This document shows positions 25,800 through 33,191 of a stretch of 33,191 bases of DNA, one piece after another (positions within the stretch are counted from its first letter, which is position 1; the number at the start of each line of letters is the position of its first letter). Source of the DNA: an uncultured Alphaproteobacteria bacterium (lineage in GTDB: Bacteria > Pseudomonadota > Alphaproteobacteria > CAAHEQ01 > UBA3637); the NCBI GenBank assembly GCA_949282845.1, contig CASDQF010000050.1, positions 1 to 33,191 of the forward strand, given 5' to 3'. The notes beneath the pieces were generated by a model. It was not told the origin of the DNA, ran no database searches, and saw nothing but the letters and a program-made list of their open reading frames with translations. Position numbers and translations under genes: made by a program.

Positions 25800-27011
25800 T
25801 TAATAATTATGTTTTCTGTTTTTATTAATCAGAGCATTCATACTCGCTTGCTGTTCTTGAAACGCTGCCTTTGTTGTGTCTTCTAAATTTTTAAGGCGAT
25901 CTTGAATAGAGAGTTCTTTTTGTTTTTGTTTTCCTTTTAGGTATAATTTAGCATCAGAACCTTGATCAAAAGCATTTTGATAGGCCGTATGTCCGTTTTT
26001 ATCAAGTAATTCAGGATCAGCTCCTTTTTCTAATAGCAGAGGAATCCCTTCTGGATAATAATTAACGGCGACATGAAGAGGATATTGCCCTTTTTTATTA
26101 GGCTCATTGATTTGAAAGCCAGGAACACTTATGACAATATTCATAAAGTCTTGATTTTTTGTGTAAATAGCCTGATCAAGTAAACTTTCTCCATCAGTAT
26201 CAAAAAAATCTTGCGCAGCGCCTTGTCGCATAAGTTCTGCTCCTTTTTCAAAGTAAAGGCGCATATTTTTTTCCCTATCATGAGGGTTTTTATAAACATC
26301 ATTGAAAGACATAACGTGTTCTTTCATTTTCTTATTTAAAGCTTGAACTTCAGGGGTAATAGATGGTTTTTCTATAATCGACGGTTGTTGTTCTTCTTTA
26401 GGTTGTTTTGATGTTGGTTTAGAGGAGGGCTTTTGGGGGAATAAATCTGCATTTCCATATTTTTTTGCAAGATCAAAAGCATTTTCTCCTTTAGGTGTGA
26501 GTAAATCTGTTCTAGCTCCATGTTGAAGTAGAAGCCAAATAGTATCTCTTTCTTTATTTCTGATTGCTTCATATAATGGAGTCATGCCAAAACGATTAAC
26601 AGCGTTAATATCAAAACGTTTTGTACTTAATAAGATATTCATAGCCTCTGTTTGTCCTGTTCGAGCGGCTAGGTGCAGAGGTGTTTCTTTATCTTTGGTG
26701 ACCATATTTGGTTGAACAATAGAAGCTAATTCTTTTACAGCTGGAATATATCCGACTAAAGCAGCTTGATGAAGGAGGGTATAATTTGGATTTTTTTTGA
26801 AGAAATCCTTAAACTTTGTCTGAGAGGTCACATTAGGATCTGCTCCTTGGCGAACAAAAGCAAGCGCTCTTGAAAAATAAGCCTCTTTATCTGAATAAAG
26901 AAAATTCATATCAGTAGATTGTTCTAATAAATCTTGTAGGTTAGATGTTTGCTTAGAACCATAAGCTTTTTTTTTGATTTGATGAAAAAAGTTGGTTATT
27001 TTTTTTAGCAT
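25800..27011 (-). CDS. Ankyrin repeat protein with two arrays
   Basis: 403 residues. A Lys-rich N-terminal helix without a signal peptide is followed by one ankyrin array (about 50-185; TPLHLAARTGQTEAMNILL, TPLYEAIRNKERDTIWLLL). A Pro/Lys/Gln-rich linker (about 190-225) leads to a second array (about 250-345; YPLHVAVNYYPEGIPLLLEKGADP). The two halves look related, both having a RQGA segment near their beginning. A Lys/Gln-rich coiled region ends the protein. Ankyrin proteins bind other proteins; in host-associated bacteria some act inside host cells, but no secretion signal is seen. An AGGA ribosome binding site precedes the ATG. The next gene upstream on the same strand is a putative metalloprotease. 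Confidence 0.9.
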   Translation of the reverse strand: MLKKITNFFHQIKKKAYGSKQTSNLQDLLEQSTDMNFLYSDKEAYFSRALAFVRQGADPNVTSQTKFKDFFKKNPNYTLLHQAALVGYIPAVKELASIVQPNMVTKDKETPLHLAARTGQTEAMNILLSTKRFDINAVNRFGMTPLYEAIRNKERDTIWLLLQHGARTDLLTPKGENAFDLAKKYGNADLFPQKPSSKPTSKQPKEEQQPSIIEKPSITPEVQALNKKMKEHVMSFNDVYKNPHDREKNMRLYFEKGAELMRQGAAQDFFDTDGESLLDQAIYTKNQDFMNIVISVPGFQINEPNKKGQYPLHVAVNYYPEGIPLLLEKGADPELLDKNGHTAYQNAFDQGSDAKLYLKGKQKQKELSIQDRLKNLEDTTKAAFQEQQASMNALINKNRKHNY

Positions 27012-27103
27012 TTTTTATCCTCTTTTTTCTTTTTATCTTCTTAAGTGTATCATATTTAAGGTCTCTTTACAATAAAAATAGATTAATCATAGGAATGATT
27101 AGC

Positions 27104-28282
27104 TTATTTACTGTATTTTGTTTTATTAATAGTTTGAAATATTTGTTTTTTATTTAAGCTTGAGGTAAGCTTTTTTAAGGTTGCTTTTAAAGTCGTATTT
27201 TGTGGCGTGATTATTTTAATATCTTTGAAATTATTATAATTTAATAGATAAGCTTTAAAATTATCAATTCCACTTTGCTTTTGACAGATTTTTATAATTT
27301 CATTTTTTTCTAAATCCTCTAAAGATAAATCTTTTTTTTGCATAAGTTCAGTAAAATCAGAGAGCTGTTTTTCACTAAATTCTATGTCTTTTGTCAGAAA
27401 ACAGGTTAATTTTACTAAGTCAGAATCATTGTTCGGGATACCAGTAGGATTCATAGCATATTTTTCTAATTTTTTGTATGTGTTTGGCATAAGATATGTC
27501 ATTACTCCGACTCTGATAGATTCTATATAATCATTAGAATGAGGCTTTTTTTTATGCATTGTTTTGAGTGTATGTCTTATGCAAGAGCGTTGAAGATTAT
27601 AAAAATCATAAATTTTTTTAGCATGAAGAGGATGCTCTTTCATAATTTTTAACAGAGCAAAAGTGTCGCATTTTCTTTCATCAGCAGTTTTCATGGCTAA
27701 ATGGATACTCTCATGATAGAAGCCTCTTTTATGTAAGATGATGGATCTTTCAAAGTCAGGAATACTGTAAAAATTATCAATGATTTTCTTTGTCGTTTCA
27801 TTAATTCCATTTGGCTTTTTATTTTCTTTTTTTTGTGCGAGACAAAGAATTTGTATATCTCCTATATGTTGGTCAAAATAATTCGTACTTGATATCGCAT
27901 CTTTAAAAATACCTTCAGAATAAAAGCGTTCACGTGTTACATCTGCAAAAAGAATATCATTATGATTTTTTTCATAGGAAAGATTGCTTCCATTTTCTTT
28001 TAAAAGGTCAAAAACAACACGTGCTTGTGCTTCTTGATCTGAAATATGAGGATATAATTTTTTGTATTGCTGATAGGCCCGTTCGAAGTTATTTGAATTT
28101 GCTACAGTTATGTGTGTTTCAGAGCTTTCTTTTGTAGAAAAATTGTTTGTTCCTTGATTGTAAAACTCATTTTCTTGAGAACTTACATAAGTCGGATAAT
28201 CTTTTTTTATCAGAGAAGCAAGCATCATAGGATAATGCTTATATTGTTCAATAAATTGATTGTATTGTTCCTTTGATAGCAT
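27104..28282 (-). CDS. Uncharacterised protein with HExxH zinc-protease-like motif
   Basis: 392 residues, Lys- and Asn-rich, with no signal peptide or membrane segment. I recognise no family. In the middle it has FYHESIHLAMKTADERKCD: HESIH at 190-194, then E202 and D206 in an ExxxD arrangement that could give the third zinc ligand, as in some zincins. The helix after it (TFALLKIMKEH) suits such a fold. Only seven residues separate the second His from the Glu, shorter than in most gluzincins, so the motif could be chance. The rest is helical, with no internal repeat seen. The gene precedes the ankyrin gene on the same strand with a 92-base gap. Confidence 0.6.
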   Translation of the reverse strand: MLSKEQYNQFIEQYKHYPMMLASLIKKDYPTYVSSQENEFYNQGTNNFSTKESSETHITVANSNNFERAYQQYKKLYPHISDQEAQARVVFDLLKENGSNLSYEKNHNDILFADVTRERFYSEGIFKDAISSTNYFDQHIGDIQILCLAQKKENKKPNGINETTKKIIDNFYSIPDFERSIILHKRGFYHESIHLAMKTADERKCDTFALLKIMKEHPLHAKKIYDFYNLQRSCIRHTLKTMHKKKPHSNDYIESIRVGVMTYLMPNTYKKLEKYAMNPTGIPNNDSDLVKLTCFLTKDIEFSEKQLSDFTELMQKKDLSLEDLEKNEIIKICQKQSGIDNFKAYLLNYNNFKDIKIITPQNTTLKATLKKLTSSLNKKQIFQTINKTKYSK

Positions 28283-28329
28283 ACTTTTCTCCCAAAACTT
28301 ATTGTAGCATATTTTTTTATAAAAATTAA

Positions 28330-29730
28330 TTAAAATCTGAAGTAAATAAAAGGATTATAGGTTGATGCAGTGATAGAAGCAGTTGATATAATAAATAAGG
28401 TTATCAACCAAATATTTATTAAAAAAAGGATCATTTTATGTTTGATGTTTAATATTTTTTTAAATATGGGGATTGAACAAATAATGCCAATTATAAAAGC
28501 TATAATTTCAATATTATCAATATAATATTCTAACTTGTATAAAACCTTGGCAGGGTTTCCTAAGCCGAACATCGTTTTTATGTAGGTATAGGCATAATTT
28601 ATATTTTCTGATCTAAATATAACCCAGCCGATAATAAAAATAAGTATTGTATAAAGATGTTTGCTAACAGTAATACAAAAGTTTCCTTCTTTTTTATAGA
28701 AACCGGTTGCTTTTTCAAATATAATAAATAAACCATGCCATAATCCCCAAACAATAAAAGTCCAGCTGGCTCCGTGCCAAATTCCAGTTGCTAAGAAGAC
28801 TATGAGTAAATTGAAATAGGTGCGTTTCTGTGAAACCTTATTTCCCCCTAAAGGAATATATAAATAATTTTTAAACCAACTTGAAAGGGATATATGCCAT
28901 CTATGCCAGAATTCCGTGATTGATTTAGAAATATAAGGATAATTAAAGTTTTCCAAAAATTTAAAACCAAAAACTGAACCTAACCCGATAGCCATATCAG
29001 AATAGCCGCTAAAATCAAAAAATAATTGTAATGAATAAGCTACAGCTCCTAACCAGGTTGTTAAAATATCAAGTTGCTCGACAGGTTGATTAAATATTTT
29101 ATCTACGACAGCTCCTAATGTGTTAGCAATTAATATTTTTTTAGCTAAGCCTATGATGAAACGCTTAAAGCCATAAACAACTTGCTCAAAGCGAACGTTT
29201 CGCGTATCAAGTTGCTTTTCAATATCATGGTATTTAACAATAGGTCCTGCGATGAGCTGTGGAAATAAGCAAATATAAAGAGAGAGTTTATAAATATCCT
29301 TTTGTGCTTTGACGTCACCTCGGTAGACATCTATTAAATAGCTGAGAGCTTGAAATGTATAAAATGAAATACCGATAGGCATTATAACATCGATAAATTC
29401 AATATTTGTTTTAAAGAGCCGATGGATGTTATCTAGTACAAAATTGAAATATTTAAAATAAAATAAAAAAGATAGATTCAGAAAAATTGTTATAATCAAT
29501 ATAAGTTTTCGGTGAAGCTCTTTTTGGGTATGGTCTATATAATTTGCTCCAAAATAGTTGATTAATATTGTCAACAGCATGATAGCTAAATAGCAAGGCT
29601 CTCCCCAAGCATAGAAAAGGATGCTGGCAATTAATAAGATATAATTTTGTAAATCTCTTCGAAAAAGAAAATATATGGAGCAAACGATGGGAAGGAATAT
29701 GTATATGAAAGTTAATGATGAAAATAGCAT
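28330..29730 (-). CDS. MBOAT family polysaccharide O-acetyltransferase (AlgI-like)
   Basis: AlgI/PatA/DltB-type MBOAT proteins pass acetyl groups across the inner membrane for O-acetylation of exported polysaccharide. 466 residues with about 11-12 membrane segments. Family hallmarks are DFSGYSDMAIGLG, EFWHRWHISLSSWFKNYLYIPLGG and the His of the active-site region in GIWHGASWTFIVWG. It starts four bases after the stop of the AlgX-like gene, so the two work together. No polymerase or glycosyltransferase lies in the window to identify the polysaccharide. AlgI is the closest named model, but alginate itself is not implied. Confidence 0.93.
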   Translation of the reverse strand: MLFSSLTFIYIFLPIVCSIYFLFRRDLQNYILLIASILFYAWGEPCYLAIMLLTILINYFGANYIDHTQKELHRKLILIITIFLNLSFLFYFKYFNFVLDNIHRLFKTNIEFIDVIMPIGISFYTFQALSYLIDVYRGDVKAQKDIYKLSLYICLFPQLIAGPIVKYHDIEKQLDTRNVRFEQVVYGFKRFIIGLAKKILIANTLGAVVDKIFNQPVEQLDILTTWLGAVAYSLQLFFDFSGYSDMAIGLGSVFGFKFLENFNYPYISKSITEFWHRWHISLSSWFKNYLYIPLGGNKVSQKRTYFNLLIVFLATGIWHGASWTFIVWGLWHGLFIIFEKATGFYKKEGNFCITVSKHLYTILIFIIGWVIFRSENINYAYTYIKTMFGLGNPAKVLYKLEYYIDNIEIIAFIIGIICSIPIFKKILNIKHKMILFLINIWLITLFIISTASITASTYNPFIYFRF

Positions 29731-29734
29731 AAAA

Positions 29735-31549
29735 TCAATCCTTTGTATAAAGATTCATAAATTCATAAATGTCAGAAGAGGGAAGATAAAAAATAAGAAT
29801 GTCTGTTTTGAAATCAAGAATATATTTTTCAAAACGTTTCATTTCATAAACGTTTTTAATTCCAGGTTCCTCGTTATTAACTCTTAACATTTGAACATTT
29901 TTGAAATTGTAGGGCAAAAACTCCATTAAAAAACCACCATATGAGTTTCCAAGTAATGTAACATTTTTATCTATTCCATTTTTATAATGCGTCTTTCGAC
30001 TCATTTTTATTGGTCCATTTTCAATGTGCAAATTTTCTTTTTCTTTATAGTTATAATATTTATATTGATCGTTTAAAGGACATAAGTGAAAAAGCCCTAT
30101 TCTTTGACAATCACTTCCTTTATAAAAATGTCTTTCAAAAAGATTTTTAAAACTTCCAAGTCTAGGTAAGTTATGATAAAAGATATTAAAATCTTTTTCT
30201 TTTAATATTGAAATTTTAGGATAATCTTTTTTAATATTTATTAAAAGCTTTTGATATCCTAGAAAAGCACCAAATTCTGTCCAATGATGATCTGTTTTAA
30301 AAAAGAGAAAATCATTATATTCTTTTAAATATAATTCTCTCGGATAAATTATTTTAATATTTTTATTTTTATGAACATAGTCAACTAAGCCATCAATAAT
30401 AGATTTTTTTTGCGAAGTGTTATTTTTGTAAAAAGGAATTTTATCAAAGAAGACATCTTCTTTAGCAGGAGGAATCATAATATAGAGTTTGATGTTATGC
30501 TTTGTTGTAAACTCTTGTAATTTTTGAATATTTCTTACTATTTTTTCTAATTTCTCTAATGGTATAGGTTGACTTAGTATATTTAAAATATCTTTGTTGA
30601 AAATCATATTATCTTTTAATTTTATGGCCTTATCATTTTGATAAATATTATTTATTTTATATTTTATCATGTCATTTAAATTGATGAGAAACATTCTGCC
30701 AAACAATCTATCATTAAACCAATTTTCAAATTCTTTACCATAAAGTTGGTTAATTTGATTTTTTATAAAAAAATTAGGAAATGGAGCAGGTAATCTATTT
30801 TCTTGTTTTAATTTATTAACGTTGGAAATGTGAGTTATTGGTATAAAAAGTAAAATAATCAAGAAAAATAGAAAAACTATATCTGTTATGCTATTTTTTT
30901 CTAAGATTTTAAACTTTGAGATATATTGCAGTAATTTATAAGAAAATAAGAAAGATAAGATAAAAATACTCAAAAAAATCATAGTATTAAAATGATAGAT
31001 GTCTTTTAAATCAGATAATTGAAAAACATGTTTTTTTGTTGTTATTTGAAATTCGATAATGTCTCCGTTTTGAGCAGAAAAAATATACTTATAAGGCTTA
31101 TCATGCCAAATTTTTATTTCATTATCGAAAATATGACTGTTATTCATAATTAAGTTATTATAATTTACAATAATTGGATATTTTAAATTATTTTTGTCTC
31201 TTTTGTCTGGCCCTCTTAAGATTATGCTTATTTTTCCATCTTTGATAACTTGAAACTTGATTTTATAAGTGTGCCATTTTGTAGTGACTACTTCATTAAT
31301 GACTACGCAACTTCCTTTGTCATTTTTACACCAATTAGGTTTTTCATATTTTATTGGGGATAATATCTGAATAGTATTATTTGAGGATGTTCCTCTATTT
31401 TCAATATCAATACGAGCTTCTGTATTAAAAGAGGTCCGCCAAATGCTTTTGAATGTGTTAGAAGAAAAATAGAAAGGTTCAAATAAACCGACAATCAAAA
31501 TCGTCAGAAATAAACACAAAAGAAAGTATTTAATCTTAGATTGCTTCAT
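29735..31549 (-). CDS. AlgX/AlgJ-like SGNH O-acetyltransferase with extra N-terminal domain
   Basis: A likely periplasmic acetyltransferase partner of the MBOAT protein. ATG at 31549 gives 604 residues; an in-frame GTG at 31564 would add five. Order: membrane segment (about 8-28), a periplasmic beta-rich region (about 35-180), two more membrane segments (about 190-212 and 224-242), then an SGNH domain starting with the NRLPAPFPNF region (about 250). Catalytic features: DHHW at 420-423 and the nucleophile Ser536 in LLGNSYGG. This matches AlgX/AlgJ; the N-terminal beta domain and the extra membrane pair are not in the alginate proteins I know. Codon use is strongly AT-biased, more than in the housekeeping genes. 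Confidence 0.88.
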   Translation of the reverse strand: MKQSKIKYFLLCLFLTILIVGLFEPFYFSSNTFKSIWRTSFNTEARIDIENRGTSSNNTIQILSPIKYEKPNWCKNDKGSCVVINEVVTTKWHTYKIKFQVIKDGKISIILRGPDKRDKNNLKYPIIVNYNNLIMNNSHIFDNEIKIWHDKPYKYIFSAQNGDIIEFQITTKKHVFQLSDLKDIYHFNTMIFLSIFILSFLFSYKLLQYISKFKILEKNSITDIVFLFFLIILLFIPITHISNVNKLKQENRLPAPFPNFFIKNQINQLYGKEFENWFNDRLFGRMFLINLNDMIKYKINNIYQNDKAIKLKDNMIFNKDILNILSQPIPLEKLEKIVRNIQKLQEFTTKHNIKLYIMIPPAKEDVFFDKIPFYKNNTSQKKSIIDGLVDYVHKNKNIKIIYPRELYLKEYNDFLFFKTDHHWTEFGAFLGYQKLLINIKKDYPKISILKEKDFNIFYHNLPRLGSFKNLFERHFYKGSDCQRIGLFHLCPLNDQYKYYNYKEKENLHIENGPIKMSRKTHYKNGIDKNVTLLGNSYGGFLMEFLPYNFKNVQMLRVNNEEPGIKNVYEMKRFEKYILDFKTDILIFYLPSSDIYEFMNLYTKD

Positions 31550-31575
31550 GTACTCTGTTCTCACTTAGTAATATT

Positions 31576-31603
31576 TTTATACTACAAACAACAATAAAAG
31601 CAA
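31576..31603 (-). promoter_or_regulatory. Promoter for the O-acetylation gene pair
   Basis: On the minus strand TTGCTT (31603-31598) and TATAAA (31581-31576) are 16 bases apart, about 27 bases before the ATG at 31549. Confidence 0.5.
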
Positions 31604-32206
31604 CTTTTTTATAAAATTTATAAGTCTATTTTGAATACGAATATAATAGTCACTTTTAGTGATTTACTTTATATTTTGAAAGTGAATACATCAAAAGATA
31701 ATAAGTTCTTATTCTCTGAGAGTTGAAATCAAGGAAGCAATAAAGGATATATAATATTTTTAAAACTGGAAAATCAGATTCAGAATAATAAAAACTCTCC
31801 CATTTCCAATTAATATAATTAAATTTTGTACTACTTAATACAATAAAGGAAAATTTATAAAAGAGGTAAGAGCAAAATTTGTCTTGTGCAGCAATAAATA
31901 TAGCCAAAATCAAAACAACTCTTGTGAATACAATTTAGATGAAGAATTAACTTCTAAATAAAAGTTTTTTTAAAGAGTATACTAAAAGCAGACAAATCTT
32001 GTAAGGGATTATCAACCTAGTCAGAACTTTGTGATTATCTTCTCAACCGTATCGTGTAAAAACAATCATTCAAGCTTAAGTCCGAATATACTTAAAAAAC
32101 ACTTTTTATGGTTGAAATATATAAAAGTATACTCTTGTAATTTATTTTAGTATGTGGTACCCTCAAAAAGGTGCTTTTAGTGCTTAACTCAAATTAGGAG
32201 AAAAAC
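31604..32206. other. AT-rich intergenic stretch with no supported gene
   Basis: About 600 bases between the AlgX-like and outer-membrane-protein genes. The only long frame (31656-31913, minus, 85 codons) has a composition expected of random AT-rich DNA and no ribosome binding site worth noting. A weak hairpin (AACTT/AAGTT with a T run) lies at 31949-31971. The last part must contain the promoter of the outer membrane protein: TTGTAA, 17 bases, TACCCT around 32136-32164 is a weak candidate. Confidence 0.5.
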
Positions 32207-32953
32207 ATGAAAAAAATATTGATGTTATCGGTCGGCGTTTGTATCGCTACAAGCGTTTCTGCCGCAAGTATTACAGATCCTTTTTATGTTCCGGAAGAAG
32301 GTAAATTTTTCTCGGATACAACGGTTGTCTATCAAGATCTTGAAGATACGGACAATGCGGCAGTAACAGAAACATTGTCTTATGGTGTTGCTAAAAATGT
32401 CGCCATTAATGTTACGCTTTCTGATCAATGGAATTGGGATGCGGACTCCAGCTCTGATAAATACATTAATCCAGCATGGGGAATTGGTGCTAAGTATAAT
32501 ATTACAAACGACACAATAAAGACGCAGGTATTTGGGGGTTATCTTCAAGGAGGACTTTCTTATAACATGTTTTCCATGTTCGGTGAACATCATTCAAAAG
32601 TGCTGAATGCCGGTGTGAAGGTCGGTTATCAATTGGAAGAAGGTTTTTTGCCATATGCTTCTATTGAGATTATTAAAGTCATTGGTCAAAATAATGCGGA
32701 TCCTGTCTATGCGGGTCGTGCAGCCTTATTTAAAGATTTTGGTAATAAAGTCACAGCAGATGGAGGGGTTTTCTATCTGTGGTCTAATGAAGATTTTATG
32801 GGCTATGAAAAGGCCTTAGCGATTGATGCATCTGTTGATTATCTACTTCGTGATGATTTATCGGTAGGGGTGAAAGCTGCATATATTTTAGATACAAAAC
32901 CGGATGATGTGGATGGTTATACCTTGGGAGCTAATTTAAAGCTTAGTTTTTAA
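32207..32953 (+). CDS. Outer membrane beta-barrel protein
   Basis: 248 residues with a signal peptide (MKKILMLSVGVCIATSVSA, cleavage before Ala20). The mature protein has alternating strands such as TETLSYGVAKNVAINVTL and VTADGGVFYLWS, turns rich in Asp and Asn, and a C-terminal Phe after LKLS, which fits BAM-dependent insertion. It is porin-like in general character, but no specific porin family could be assigned. AGGAGA precedes the ATG by 7 bases. Compared with the neighbouring block its codon use is richer in G and C, which fits a highly expressed gene. A strong terminator follows. Confidence 0.82.
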   Translation: MKKILMLSVGVCIATSVSAASITDPFYVPEEGKFFSDTTVVYQDLEDTDNAAVTETLSYGVAKNVAINVTLSDQWNWDADSSSDKYINPAWGIGAKYNITNDTIKTQVFGGYLQGGLSYNMFSMFGEHHSKVLNAGVKVGYQLEEGFLPYASIEIIKVIGQNNADPVYAGRAALFKDFGNKVTADGGVFYLWSNEDFMGYEKALAIDASVDYLLRDDLSVGVKAAYILDTKPDDVDGYTLGANLKLSF

Positions 32954-32970
32954 TGTTATTTCAAATCGAA

Positions 32971-33005
32971 AAACATCCTTGCTGGAGACAGCGAGGATGT
33001 TTTTT
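32971..33005 (+). terminator. Strong rho-independent terminator of the outer membrane protein gene
   Basis: A 12-pair stem (ACATCCTTGCTG with CAGCGAGGATGT) closed by the GNRA-type loop GAGA and followed by TTTTT, starting 18 bases after the stop codon. Confidence 0.9.
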
Positions 33006-33191
33006 ATGTTTTGTTGAATTAATTTTAATGTATAAGTCAAGCTTCTAGAAAATAAATTTTTGATTATGAGGTAGATAAAATAATTGTTTTTCCCTTTTAT
33101 TTCGCAGTAAAAATATACCGTGACTTTTTGAAAGTATATTCAGAAAGAGATGTAAAAATATATGGATAAATACTATGGAATCTTATTTTAA
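33006..33191. other. AT-rich right edge, no supported gene
   Basis: No complete frame of note. On the minus strand a frame is open from the window edge to a TAA near 33105 (about 28 codons, starting KIRFHSIYPYIF). It could be the 3' end of a gene lying outside the window, or chance in AT-rich DNA. Confidence 0.3.

Noticed and set aside
31656-31913. 85-codon minus-strand frame in the AT-rich gap
   Set aside because: Composition is dominated by Phe, Tyr, Ile, Ser, Lys and Asn as in random AT-rich DNA; no ribosome binding site, no motif.
32100-32206. TATACT at about 32130 as promoter of the outer membrane protein
   Set aside because: No acceptable -35 lies 16-18 bases upstream; it was not listed as a promoter.

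Overview
The window is AT-rich, densely coding and uses the standard code. It most likely comes from an alphaproteobacterium: it carries a PopZ/DUF2497 protein, an alphaproteobacterial DUF2155 protein behind two MCE (MlaD-type) proteins, a TolC-family channel with the alphaproteobacterial N-terminus, and tight gene pairs such as nrdR-nusB. A Pta-AckA pair points to acetate-forming (fermentative) metabolism. A cysteine-repeat surface protein, ankyrin and TPR proteins and a low GC content suggest a gut- or host-associated uncultured lineage. That placement is inference and no species is claimed.

Layout. 1-840: 3' part of a cysteine-rich repeat protein. 890-4260 (minus): infA, a degenerate GT4-like membrane protein and uvrB, with a good promoter ahead of infA. 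4349-6992: a secreted M48 metallopeptidase with TPRs (minus), diverging from a gamma-glutamyltransferase-like lipoprotein (plus); their start codons share one 8-bp palindrome. 7039-8552: an envelope operon of two MCE proteins and a DUF2155 protein. 8630-11340: a YfgM-like TPR protein, der and a DUF1796-like gene. 11419-11635 (minus): tRNA-Cys and tRNA-Asn with promoter and terminator. 11782-16408: tolC-like, popZ-like, pta and ackA. 16460-19146 (minus): operon rpiB-glyA-nrdR-nusB. 19201-19662: ruvX.

19726-21572 holds a pair of paralogous unknown proteins behind a near-consensus promoter; the second is built from six units with an exact 37-residue period. Then come a TPR-methyltransferase (minus), a CGFS-family glutaredoxin whose active site reads CCSS, and accB-accC. 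25800-31549 (minus) is an accessory-looking block: an ankyrin protein, a possible HExxH metalloprotease of no recognised family, and an MBOAT/AlgX-like pair for polysaccharide O-acetylation. After an AT-rich gap of about 640 bp there is an outer-membrane beta-barrel protein with a strong terminator.

Most of the window is housekeeping: DNA repair, translation initiation, ribosome assembly, C1 metabolism, acetate metabolism, fatty-acid initiation and envelope lipid maintenance. The best candidates for undescribed biology are the 37-residue repeat pair, the HExxH protein beside the ankyrin protein, the GT4-like and GGT-like proteins that seem to have lost catalytic residues, and the AlgX-like protein with an extra N-terminal periplasmic domain. 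No CRISPR array, insertion sequence, prophage or plasmid feature was seen.
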